32,974 nt of DNA from the NCBI GenBank assembly GCA_023246415.1, contig JAHFIK010000004.1, positions 13,563-46,536 of the forward strand, given 5' to 3'. The notes under the pieces were generated by a model, which saw only the letters and a list, made by a program, of their open reading frames with translations, was not told the DNA's origin and did no database searches. The position numbers were made by a program, and so were the translations under genes. Shown here one piece after another: positions 26,301 to 32,171 of this stretch; positions within the stretch are counted from its first letter, which is position 1; each line of letters opens with the position of its first letter. The DNA comes from Candidatus Uhrbacteria bacterium (GTDB lineage: Bacteria; Patescibacteriota; Patescibacteriia; 2-12-FULL-60-25).

Positions 26301-28415
26301 TGGTTGACCGGCAACAACGGACTTCAACTCCGTACACCCATCGTTCTTCGCATCACATGTTGATGCAGACGCATCGAAATACACTTTCCCAAGCGTTCCG
26401 GAATAGGTTGCGGTCCATGCATTATCTCCCGCGAGCGGATTACGCGTCGTGGCGTACCACATACACCCGACGTTCGACGCGCTGCAATTTCCGTAATCAA
26501 CAGAACTCCGCAAATACCCAATCGGCTTTGCGTTCGTCCCGCGTGGCGTAAACATGCGGCAGCTGACAAACTGCTCGCTGCACGACTGCCCTTGGAATTG
26601 CCAGTACGGCTGTTCCGCCAGACAGTATCCATACCCACCGATACATTTTCCATCCGCGTCCCGCTTCAAACAGGAGACGGAATCTTGGCATTCAAACTGT
26701 CGATCCGCTGTCCCGGTGAGCAACGTATTTCCGTACCCCTTCACCGTACACTTTGACGGGAAGGCATCGAGCACCCAATTCGGATCAATCAAGTGACACC
26801 ACGGATGTGCATCGTCCAAGGTCCCCCGGACGCTTCCGCCATTCGCGGTATCGTAATTACAATCGTCGAACTTTGAAACGACTTCACCGAACGTAATACA
26901 TCCGACACCGCTCGCGCATCGTTGGTTGTTAATTGAAGAATCTGCCGCCAATTCCCAGCCGATCGGAATGATCCGCGCGAGCCGCAACTTTCGAAGGTTT
27001 GCGACGCAGAATCGATCTCCATTCGAAGCGCATGAGGGATCCTGGTTCTGTTGGATATCGGACGCTGGAATCAATTTTGCATTCTTATTAATAAATCCCT
27101 TGTCCAAGGCTTCACGGACCGTCAGCCCGCCTTGGGTCAACGCGAGCGCGAGATTCGCATCAATCGCGCACGACCAGCGCGTGCGCGTTCCTCCGGTACA
27201 AGAGGCCTGAAGTTCCGCGAGCGTATTCTCCTCTTCAGCCGACGTCAGCTTCGGCGTCAGAATATCTTTAAATTGTTCTGAGAAAATTTGCTGCGGTTGC
27301 GTGGCCTGCGGTGGTGCCGCAAACGGATTCGTCAAATCCAACGTGGACCCCTTATCCGCCGACGGCTGGAACAATCCTTTCATCACCTTTGAAAGCAATT
27401 TGGACGTCAGCGTATTCACGAACGTCGCGATGGTTGCTTTTCCGATTTCCACGAATCCAAGTTGGAACGCGTTCATGACAATGCCGAGACGCGTCGTTTG
27501 CTCGTTCTCTGCCGGACCGCGAATCAGCTGCTGATCAAATTGTTCTTTCACGGTTTGTGACGGCGTCTTGATGCTCCCGGTGACATAATCTTTGACCGGC
27601 TTATATCCCATCCCTTCCAACCGATCGAGAATCGCCCCCTGCTCGCTTCCGGCAACGGCATCGAGAAGCGGCGTGTGCAACGCAACCGCATAGGACAAAT
27701 CATTCCCTCCGGTCTGGAAGGTGGCTCCAATATTCGCAAGCGCGTCGGCGTTTGAGAGGGATGCTGCAGCCGTACTCCAGTTCCGCGTCAGCTGTGCCCA
27801 AGGACATTTTGGTGTTGGCCGCTTCAGCGGAATCGCGATGTCTGGAATGGAAAGCGCGAGCGAGAGGTTGATGGCTTGCCAGCTTGGCGGCTTACACAAG
27901 TTGAGCCCGAACTTACTCGTGAAGTCTTCCGAAAGCGTCCCGACGAATTCACCAAGCGCATCCTTACTCACGTCCGTGATGTAGTCACCGAAACTCTTTC
28001 CGTAAAACAACGGTCCCCCGGCCGGTCCCCCATCCGCAATCCAGGACGCGGTGTCGTACGCGATGGTCTGAGCGAGGTACGTGGCCGCATTCAAAAATCC
28101 GTAGAGCGCGGCTGTCAATAAATGAAACTCAATCGCGTTCTCCACCCGATCAACCGTTCCCTGTGCCTGACCCGTATCCGTACACAACCCCAACCCCGGA
28201 GCGGCGAGCAAGAAATCCGTACATGGCTTCGGCTTCACGGGCGGACCGACCGTCGACTGCCACATCTCCTCCGCATGCGCCACCGGGATCCCGATGATCC
28301 CCATGAGGACCGGATTCGTAAACGTGATTGACGCGAGCAAAATCCCAAGGAGGATTGTGGCTCCGAATCGCGTGGTAAGCACTTTTGGCTTACGGTTGTG
28401 TTGGTGATCCAGCAT
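17361..28415 (-). CDS. Giant exported Cys-rich protein (3684 residues), putative surface protein
   Basis: One uninterrupted frame of 11 kb, a third of the window. Residues 1-48 are a basic, hydrophobic signal region ending VAHA-EE, a good signal-peptidase site. Residues about 50-600 are partly helical. A Cys module C-x(5-7)-GC-x-x-[YF] then recurs about ten times (about 645-1640; CSASNVGCMWY, CTAADVGCEQF, CRETAIGCQAY, CPDSAKGCRAF). Two jelly-roll, carbohydrate-binding-like domains start at about 708 (NLIQNGSFEED) and 1215 (LVWSDDFTTD). Near 3432 is a PKD-like motif, VDWGDGSTSELPDA, split by a further Cys cluster. I count about 150 cysteines, so an oxidising exterior is implied. There is no sortase signal or C-terminal membrane anchor. 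It overlaps the preceding gene by 26 nt. Adhesion or host contact is a guess. Confidence 0.93.
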   Translation of the reverse strand: MLDHQHNRKPKVLTTRFGATILLGILLASITFTNPVLMGIIGIPVAHAEEMWQSTVGPPVKPKPCTDFLLAAPGLGLCTDTGQAQGTVDRVENAIEFHLLTAALYGFLNAATYLAQTIAYDTASWIADGGPAGGPLFYGKSFGDYITDVSKDALGEFVGTLSEDFTSKFGLNLCKPPSWQAINLSLALSIPDIAIPLKRPTPKCPWAQLTRNWSTAAASLSNADALANIGATFQTGGNDLSYAVALHTPLLDAVAGSEQGAILDRLEGMGYKPVKDYVTGSIKTPSQTVKEQFDQQLIRGPAENEQTTRLGIVMNAFQLGFVEIGKATIATFVNTLTSKLLSKVMKGLFQPSADKGSTLDLTNPFAAPPQATQPQQIFSEQFKDILTPKLTSAEEENTLAELQASCTGGTRTRWSCAIDANLALALTQGGLTVREALDKGFINKNAKLIPASDIQQNQDPSCASNGDRFCVANLRKLRLARIIPIGWELAADSSINNQRCASGVGCITFGEVVSKFDDCNYDTANGGSVRGTLDDAHPWCHLIDPNWVLDAFPSKCTVKGYGNTLLTGTADRQFECQDSVSCLKRDADGKCIGGYGYCLAEQPYWQFQGQSCSEQFVSCRMFTPRGTNAKPIGYLRSSVDYGNCSASNVGCMWYATTRNPLAGDNAWTATYSGTLGKVYFDASASTCDAKNDGCTELKSVVAGQPSINLIQNGSFEEDDSSASGELVGWRRWWTNRSVSGKNFDPLAYAVPAVTTGDVSADGARAIVPPPPGSLGQLVRLTPSHQYTISYYARAGAGAPSAAGVTIQMFPIQGGDPNLVPSKGANQTTDTTFFKTSGCTDTNSVAGSRNTNVNVGIPSTIGSNWQRLQCSFTAPANAVWGLVFVVAGNASAPLIDAVKLEESEVATPFADGLNANLDTVDMKIPPAELGCTGESTDNPLCASYAKVCRENEAGCDGYRLTRQPGAPEIPAVLSAVDSCPSECVGYSEFRKQPSTFDYVHNPSQPLLDDPNDETVAYFVPDTARFCTAADVGCEQFTNLGAAANGGDVSAAYSYLRSCQQPSDAAQTYYTWEGSEDTGFQLRTWSMVRDLTATAPQGPLVVQKPGPDGVLKTPGDCNADTYIRGFDPDCRQFYDPQGNVFYRFESQTVLSDTNCQQFRLDRSSEADCRLTGGAFNAQTNACTYEALGTKSKSCTPAAAGCRGYVGTAGKSQTLVWSDDFTTDTDVSTVKVGPGASSVGLSRSTESVLVGDSSLKAVPTNGSYMYFSVPTESGVMYELTFWAKRAGPPQDVAVSAYTWSDPATRAMGVGNPIGTVSVSSEWRVYRLGPFTSDSNYPNANATEIRLEGLGTASFFIDKIRVERVSDVTYVVKDSWQTPASCDQTPEGIPEPHAMLGCEAYTNRSNVTVNARQFSRLCRETAIGCQAYVNTENTDTPYESRWEKPGSGGVTEVTVKPADHFAYYIPSKAKMCPDSAKGCRAFGLPQFTQDRLALKTDTPFTTVYLKDDPSNYSNALCSQPELFCEAYTYNANGQSSTAYFRAPSDHVCEWKQGVVIPATCDGQDMSRFSGRTYDGWYKTGTSCPCYPDRLITGSVFGLRYTGDAGYNAWVGADQSLYGKNADGTNQTYHGWTATCPQDQAECTEFRDPNDVSDPAHPAGRPYDIVNDSRLDTASCNGQVDPGNGCVLFRDTSDNTMRFSSAATQDAYRERGYRPVSPVDCVGTPDHPSCVRARLTYAKAYAEDHATDGGFTGCLAGAGSAGQTPEQAMISCSGAAAKTGNDTNLVVKVKPDRACSQWLACRTGETVYDPSVGAYKNICSDLALCNSSGETGAEGVPFCTGYVNRTGIGETIFKPYAVTDAMTYATRKVGFGAVDYSGLTIPNHFQIIDAKLKPIGSMLTLDPKTKSSLKKDYRLGVPVPVSSGLVNVSPSAADISSLASVPLLSKYVCILKQTGAMGVLTTSDGLLKKTNDSANPSSVVAAAQTDLCWEAVDQERPPAIGGVATTIVSDNLVVPFLDQRFTQDQNPSQDQMLSRAFPNTQCKASPEATAPFGNAYVIEWDDSVNPPQPKRVVDGYTNATFCEYGEDCECVYKRVGYKGTLKYYEPLSTDVVNAVCQGGPRDGLPCTADVSISGSEPPGGGATGTANVNYQAPHGDSIQQCGSGQCVPITDSTLVRGMTGQCLEYDISRPRAGSSQSECLLWNPNPILTGPGDQYHWEPTSGFKPPQSSGRYYCSSPIRRPRSQYLWPYSWRPNDVPREGFSWTAVALAMYVPAYMEFKASADTGYYIAGANNIGGPVGCGEDMTCIAGVGFMPNSSGNYAGAISALFYADWFTSDGSCVNFLFVGGCTGGESGASIDGQNSDGTQQGNICEEVDDEDQAFIYKTDEMRLVTTGQGTNRSYAEYAFMMNPVEIAYGTLGYTPTDPETVLDFSTEDSISSFEFNVPAGKIGCGYSQEWGDAAVKDWGDVDSWKPQDDAWQANFKKYLQEGGGMLDRKNAQIVTEDGSPTGIPVKVDCVMGDADRSPETQQCFIKSWQIDYRSQGQDKFLAFSPDIGRESLDRLSTHPLYGKCDSSHPWFSIRAVFEDVASSENDLDALEVNPEHLTGPFQFVGLWVSACAPGDQTRYIYMQMKMNSADVCRELVETISKDSHDSTVFTDRNSAQSGYALKNGFTWNTTNIPFGASLATGEAGTQPLYMSGVKQSQVNPLNPPTFTFPGQTYFQSSTYPTSNWGLLSNVFARIYRIYGYSTRSVSRSDWACTNRASPQFGQWCPNLDLVSGSDADAKKKSLAEQYCGYAGKCVKGSLDARNVFGSKVCNSFSGLNRGLDCSGNPDICHIAPMTEQDGVPTPMFGACALFQGYTPADASHGTAIDAKWTSVNKNYRCTGKDCPTGSLSNCTWDGVVGSSNQNGCSRADAVKAGAFRCEAGSVRSPDQVYQSYAGQGETYASYCSKLSTRSHECPLAMPSGSEQCNIESGETVGTCGGSPWAQCKTSADCTFLARNWWPAGDGNNRFMVSGWGEESAWPLGYRDKSLGNTAYPSGSYDFHYAQTDWFGSEFGLRLVENRDAAKAAFYPSVSWDTQLTAGNWTGPTGESTKLFFTAISPSVSGAVWTHTLSYDSWDDRSLMQLMPGFNPLVFWSANGSDYNQLNFGAGKIDMNQVQNSAAPFVYFTKNASWDPNNVSPTMVAHYGACESVALMFRDSKTTSTVIGGTCRGGTRAGAGCGQDSDCRPAGVKLSDADNWCNPVTSGNDTTNPQNSYDRTSVNTDCWPNYSSSNPKNPRLETDPAQDSNICTHPPGYWPRPNYCLDPNDEYCGLFGYDLTNVSNSVKDTVPLPTDVTPGLYTPRFLNPATYPPDSTLKFNYVDYYSPQPPHTAAPDIRTCQGQQCRVAGLDTLSVDGLVGGLANGGVGNHVAALRFYAWASHEQMPLRRVIVDWGDGSTSELPDAYMKNRKPFCDTNKECTDTPGLTCNTDNDCPPGGGSCQSYGNCSNNPNTKCFNDKQCTIGSESGTCEKRIYFGNSSDACEQQYLEFRHAFSCPANAQNVLTACSLSGTSVVGRCSRDNSRTCAAGCGPTDSCVDTMSAPGGCYDSANNRCLFTPRVMIIDNWGWCSGECRGATNQVGKLVDVSKSPVLHPNGGCYDASLVRNNIDFTTAIGPNECSTLSISNSADRPWIVYPGSIVLLPGEAI

Positions 28416-29064
28416 TATTCAAAAGAGTTTGTTTCTGAGCACTCCCCGCCGCCCCATTTCCATTTGCCGCCGCGTCGTATGCTTTGAGCAACGCCGCGTC
28501 CGAGTATTGTGCGAGGTCCGAATCCGTCATGCCACGCATTTTTAAGAACTGCCGAATGGACGCTGGATCGCGCGGCGGAACGCCCGGACCGCTTGGGGCG
28601 GTCGATGATGGGGCGCCGACAAAGTCCGATGCCGTAGGAGCCGTTGATGTTGAAAAATCCGTTCCGACAAATGACCCAGAACACGTTTGGCCTTCCGGAC
28701 AATTCGGATCTGTTCCGCGTGCGATTTCGATATTGTCCGGCACTCCGTCGGAATCCGTATCCGCGAGATACGGCGAGGTGTGATAGACATTCAGTTCCTG
28801 CCAGTCCGAAATCCCATCGCCATCCGTATCGGTTTCCTGCTGTTGCTGCATTTTCTGCGCATCACTCGGACCGAGCGATCGTTGAAACGCAACGAATTCA
28901 TCTAAGGATGCCGTGAATGGACGATTGAGCGCTCGGTTCACCTGAACGGCCGCGAGAACGAACGCGATCACCCCACAAACGAGTAAGACCCCCACCGTCA
29001 GTTTTTGCTCACGTGTGAGGGATTCAAGGAAACGTTTTCGCTCTCCGTGAGGTTGATCTCCCAT
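28390..29064 (-). CDS. Membrane-anchored protein with calcium-binding (thrombospondin type 3-like) repeats
   Basis: The 224-residue protein has a short basic N-terminus, one membrane segment (about 22-42, TVGVLLVCGVIAFVLAAV), then an exported part. Residues 79-84 (DTDGDG) and 102-107 (DTDSDG) are Ca-binding loops of the thrombospondin type 3/EF-loop kind within TDTDGDGISDWQELN and ADTDSDGVPDNIEI. A Ser/Thr/Pro-rich linker and a helical end (IRQFLKMRGMTDSDLAQYSD) follow. The start at 29064 is favoured because it gives the normal basic-then-hydrophobic N-terminus and is 18 nt below a TGCTATACT promoter. Its stop overlaps the giant gene start, so the two are co-transcribed and possibly act together at the surface. 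Confidence 0.85.
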   Translation of the reverse strand: MGDQPHGERKRFLESLTREQKLTVGVLLVCGVIAFVLAAVQVNRALNRPFTASLDEFVAFQRSLGPSDAQKMQQQQETDTDGDGISDWQELNVYHTSPYLADTDSDGVPDNIEIARGTDPNCPEGQTCSGSFVGTDFSTSTAPTASDFVGAPSSTAPSGPGVPPRDPASIRQFLKMRGMTDSDLAQYSDAALLKAYDAAANGNGAAGSAQKQTLLNNAGSPTQP

Positions 29065-29082
29065 AAGGATGGGACGATTCAG

Positions 29083-29111
29083 AGTATAGCATGGGCGATG
29101 CACGAGGTCAG
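29083..29111 (-). promoter_or_regulatory. Promoter of the Ca-binding protein / giant protein operon
   Basis: On the minus strand CTGACC (29106-29111), 17 nt, TATACT (29083-29088) with TGC in front as extended -10. The start site would lie about 11 nt before the ATG at 29064, so the leader is very short. Confidence 0.7.
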
Positions 29112-29125
29112 TCGCCTCTCTGCAG

Positions 29126-29200
29126 AAGTCACGAGTCAAGAGTCACGAGTCAAGAGTTTGGATCCGAAACTCATGACTCATGACTCGTGACTCGTGACTT
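29126..29200. repeat. Iterated inverted repeat between divergent genes
   Basis: The left arm (29126-29159) iterates GTCACGAGTCAAGA and the right arm (29167-29200) iterates ACTCATG/ACTCGTG. The arms pair at 31 of 34 positions around GGATCCG. The element lies between the divergent operon promoter and hsp20, so it is not a simple terminator. The right arm unit recurs at 11114-11142 and 15206-15231. Confidence 0.9.
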
Positions 29201-29254
29201 TCAACCTTCCTGACCGTGACTTCCTGGCCAATTCGGGTTACCATAGGGAACGAT

Positions 29255-29635
29255 ATGTTCGCCCCATCCACCCAATCCATCCCAGAATGGTCCGGTCCGC
29301 TTGAAGAAGGACAGCTCTCTGTCGATGTCTTCCGCGATCAGGACGATCTCGTGATCCGGTCCACGGTTGCGGGCGCAAAACCCGAAGACCTCGACATCTC
29401 CGTGCATGGCGACCTGCTCACCATCCGAGGAAAGCGCGGGATGGATCGTGAAATCTCAGAAGATGACTGGTACTATCGTGAATGCTACTGGGGCGCGTTC
29501 AGCCGATCTGTCGTCCTTCCGTATGAAGTAAAGACCGGGCAAACGGAAGCCTTTCTAAAAAATGGCGTGTTAGAAATTCGACTCCCCATCTCAGAAAATG
29601 CAGGGAGGAATATCAAGGTTAATGTAAGGGAATAG
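29255..29635 (+). CDS. Small heat-shock protein, Hsp20/alpha-crystallin family
   Basis: An ATP-independent holdase that keeps unfolded proteins soluble. The alpha-crystallin domain covers about residues 28-122: LSVDVFRDQDDLVIRSTVAGAKPEDLDISVHGDLLTIRG, then YYRECYWGAFSRSVVLP and FLKNGVLEIRLPIS. The C-terminal IKVNV fits the I/V-x-I/V anchoring motif. The start is the ATG at 29255 (126 residues) with AGGGA 5 nt upstream, rather than the upstream GTG at 29216. GTGACT and TACCAT, 17 nt apart, form a weak promoter candidate. The gene ends 4 nt before a perfect hairpin. Confidence 0.93.
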   Translation: MFAPSTQSIPEWSGPLEEGQLSVDVFRDQDDLVIRSTVAGAKPEDLDISVHGDLLTIRGKRGMDREISEDDWYYRECYWGAFSRSVVLPYEVKTGQTEAFLKNGVLEIRLPISENAGRNIKVNVRE

Positions 29636-29639
29636 GTTT

Positions 29640-29705
29640 GAATTTGGAATTTAGAATTTGGAATTTGGGTCTGGATCCAAATTCCAAATTCTAAATTCCA
29701 AATTC
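29640..29705. repeat. Iterated inverted repeat, 29-bp perfect arms, after hsp20
   Basis: Arms 29640-29668 and 29677-29705 are exact reverse complements. Each arm is a tandem of GAATTTGGAATTTAGAATTTGG, with an 8-nt loop that ends GGAT. It begins 4 nt after the hsp20 stop. It is AT-rich and has no U tract. Confidence 0.93.
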
Positions 29706-29775
29706 CGCTTCCTCACGTGACATTTCTTTAAAGGAACGGTAACGTTTATCTCTATCATCCTGTCCCGCCCACCCT

Positions 29776-31665
29776 ATGTCTGAAAAAGAACATCCAAAGG
29801 AGAAAGAGCATAAAGAGCACATCGCAAAAAGCGTGGACAAAGCCGCAGTCAAGGCCGCGATCACTTGGACGCTTGTCGCTGCAGGGATCTTTGCGGTCGT
29901 CGTGGGACTCGGGGCGCTCGCCTTCTTTGGATATGATCGACTGTATTCGAATCGGATTTTTCCCGGCGTCCGTGTCTTAGGCGTGCGGATGGATGGACTC
30001 ACGGCAGACGAGGCACGAACCACCCTGCACGCATCCATCGACAGTGCCCTCACGAATGGCGTCCGGTTTTCCTATGCCGGTCGTGAGGTCGCACTCGGAA
30101 GCGCAACCGTTGCACAAGATCCGGATCTCTCACGCGACTACGTCACCTATAATGTCGACGATGCCGTGAATGCCGCGATGGGCGTTGGCCGAAGCGGAAA
30201 TCCGATTCGCGACACGCTGGCGCGCTGGATTGCCCGCGCAAAACCGATCCAACTCGCCGTGGCAACAAATATTGATACCGACGGGATCAAAAGCGCGGTC
30301 ATGAAATCGCTCGGCAATGACATTTCACCGGCTCAAGACGCACGCATCATTGTGCACTGGGATGCCGCCGCACAGGATGCCCGTGTGGACGTGCAGGATG
30401 CGAAATCTGGAAAGAGCATTGTCTGGGATGGCGCCATGGAAGCGCTCCGGCGTCAGGCGGCCACGCTCAAATTCGCCCCGATCCCCCTCCGCGACACTGT
30501 GACCCAGCCAACGCTCCTCTCAAAGGATGTCGAGCCATTAAAAAATGATGCAGAAGCCCTGCTCGCACGCGCACCCATCACACTCACCTACGTCGACAAG
30601 GTCTATCCGATTTCAAAAGAGCAGTTCGCCGGATGGGTGAATGTCGTGAAGACGAATGGCAAGCTGTCCGCAACGATTGATCCAGACATCTTCGCAAAAC
30701 AGATCCGCGAGATCGCTCCGATTGAAGTCCGCGCACAAAAAGGGACGCTCGAAGTGAAAGATGGAAAGATCACAAACTTCACCGCAGGGAGCGTCGGCAT
30801 CTCCATTGATGATGCCGCCACGCTCAAGGGCATCACCGATGGGATCTTTACAACCTCCACCTTCCCAATTATCGCGAACAAAGTTGACGCCTCCCTTGAT
30901 GGGAGCGACCCGGAAAAACTTGGGATTAAAGAGATTATTGGAATCGGCACCTCGGACTTCTCCGGGTCACCGACGAATCGCCGAAAAAATATTGCGAATG
31001 GCGTCTCGAAAGTGAACGGAACGATCATCGCCCCCGGCGAAGAATTTTCTCTCCTCAAAACATTGGGATCGATTACCGCAGATCAGGGCTGGTATCCAGA
31101 ACTCGTCATCAAAGGAAACGAGACGACTCCGGAACTCGGCGGCGGCCTCTGCCAAATCGGCACGACCGCCTTCCGTGCGGCGCTCAATTCCGGCATGAAA
31201 ATCACGGAACGGCGCAACCACTCCTATCGCGTGCGCTACTACGAACCCGCCGGCACGGATGCAACGATTTACGATCCATCGCCAGACTTCAAATTCGTCA
31301 ACGACACGAAGACGTCCATCCTCATCAACGCGTACATCAAAGGCGATATCATCACCTACGAATTCTGGGGAACGAAGGATGGTCGAAAAGTCACAGTCGG
31401 TCCATCGCAAATTTCAAATATCACGCCTCCCCCACCAAAGAAGACGATTGAAACGTTGAGCCTCAAACCCGGTCAGACGAAATGTACGGAAACGGCACAC
31501 GCGGGGGCAGATGCAGCACTCCCGTATCATATCGATTACGCAGACGGTACGGTTCACGACGAAGTCTTCCATTCCCACTACCGACCATGGCAGGCGGTGT
31601 GCTTAGTCGGCGTGGAGAAACTGTCGGATCCGGCAGCGGGGGCAGCGAGCAGTACGACGCCGTAG
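29776..31665 (+). CDS. VanW-family protein with peptidoglycan-binding-like repeats
   Basis: The 629-residue protein begins with a Lys/Glu-rich stretch, then one membrane segment (about 30-52), so the rest is exported. After IFPGVRVLGVRMDGLTADEARTTL a PG_binding_4-like region follows (about 60-370). The VanW domain lies at about 390-540: IIGIGTSDFSGSPTNRRKNIANGVSKVNG, IIAPGEEFSLLKTLGSI, TPELGGGLCQIGTTAFRAAL, RNHSYRVRYYEPAGTDATIYDPSPDF. VanW is widespread and its biochemical role unclear; such proteins are linked to the cell wall. A Cys pair and His-rich end follow. The ATG follows CCCGCCCACCCT, with no Shine-Dalgarno; GTGACA and TAACGT, 17 nt apart, are a possible promoter. Confidence 0.94.
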   Translation: MSEKEHPKEKEHKEHIAKSVDKAAVKAAITWTLVAAGIFAVVVGLGALAFFGYDRLYSNRIFPGVRVLGVRMDGLTADEARTTLHASIDSALTNGVRFSYAGREVALGSATVAQDPDLSRDYVTYNVDDAVNAAMGVGRSGNPIRDTLARWIARAKPIQLAVATNIDTDGIKSAVMKSLGNDISPAQDARIIVHWDAAAQDARVDVQDAKSGKSIVWDGAMEALRRQAATLKFAPIPLRDTVTQPTLLSKDVEPLKNDAEALLARAPITLTYVDKVYPISKEQFAGWVNVVKTNGKLSATIDPDIFAKQIREIAPIEVRAQKGTLEVKDGKITNFTAGSVGISIDDAATLKGITDGIFTTSTFPIIANKVDASLDGSDPEKLGIKEIIGIGTSDFSGSPTNRRKNIANGVSKVNGTIIAPGEEFSLLKTLGSITADQGWYPELVIKGNETTPELGGGLCQIGTTAFRAALNSGMKITERRNHSYRVRYYEPAGTDATIYDPSPDFKFVNDTKTSILINAYIKGDIITYEFWGTKDGRKVTVGPSQISNITPPPPKKTIETLSLKPGQTKCTETAHAGADAALPYHIDYADGTVHDEVFHSHYRPWQAVCLVGVEKLSDPAAGAASSTTP

Positions 31666-31690
31666 TGAGGGAGGTAAGGCGATACAGTAT

Positions 31691-31717
31691 GGAGAGGTAA
31701 AAACGTTCTCTCCATTT
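31691..31717 (+). terminator. Possible terminator of the VanW gene
   Basis: GGAGAG (31691-31696) and CTCTCC (31708-31713) pair, followed by ATTTT. It begins 26 nt after the stop and abuts the inverted repeat of the GIY-YIG element. Confidence 0.55.
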
Positions 31718-31752
31718 TCCCGAGGAGTCCCCGACGAGGGATCCCTTGGAAG
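31716..31752 (+). repeat. Left terminal inverted repeat (37 bp)
   Basis: It starts TTTCCCGAGGAGTCCC and includes GACGAGGGATCCC, ending TTGGAAG. It is identical in reverse complement to 32172-32208. Confidence 0.9.
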
Positions 31753-31775
31753 TGGCATTTGGAATAGGCGACGCC

Positions 31776-32075
31776 TCATGAATACCTATCCCAAAACCTC
31801 GCCAAATCACACCATGTTGGGTTCTGCCCTGCGATAAGACGCTCCTTCTTTTCACGGCGCCACGATTTAATTTGATATTCGCGAGCACGAGCCTCACTAA
31901 GCTCTGCATATTTTTCATAATAGACGAGCTTGTGACAACGATATTTTGATGAAAATCCTGGCATCGTATTTGCCTTATGCATACTCACTCTCCCAACGAT
32001 GTCGATCGTCGAACCGATATAGAGCGTACCGGAGATACTCGCCATGATGTAGACGCAAAATTCTTCAGATTGCAT
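31776..32075 (-). CDS. Small GIY-YIG nuclease-family protein
   Basis: The 99-residue protein matches the small stand-alone GIY-YIG (UvrC N-terminal/YhbQ-like) group. The motif pair is VYIMA (8-12) and LYIGST (18-23); Arg29 in GRVSMHK is the conserved active-site arginine, and YYEKYAELSEARAREYQIKSW carries the conserved Glu (about 66). Such proteins cut or nick DNA, but many single-domain members have unknown targets. It is flanked by 37-bp inverted repeats and may act on them. Its stop is TGA. No Shine-Dalgarno precedes the ATG. The flank is AT-richer than its neighbours, a sign of transfer. Confidence 0.93.
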   Translation of the reverse strand: MQSEEFCVYIMASISGTLYIGSTIDIVGRVSMHKANTMPGFSSKYRCHKLVYYEKYAELSEARAREYQIKSWRREKKERLIAGQNPTWCDLARFWDRYS

Positions 32076-32171
32076 ATCTGTATTCAGTGATCTACCGCGA
32101 GATGCAAGTCAATATTTCGAATTTTTGCTAAATCAAAATATTTTTTGTGGCCGTTCCGTTTCAAGAAGTCC

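Noticed and set aside
920..29676. GGATCC in three hairpin loops as a cloning-linker artefact
   Set aside because: The loops differ otherwise, the flanking arms are different in each case, and the site is a natural palindrome that is likely to form at such centres. Read data could still overturn this.
4087..31778. Recoding of UGA as an amino acid (as in some CPR lineages)
   Set aside because: TGA ends the DUF4870-like, ligase-like and GIY-YIG genes at the expected C-termini, and release factor 2 is present.
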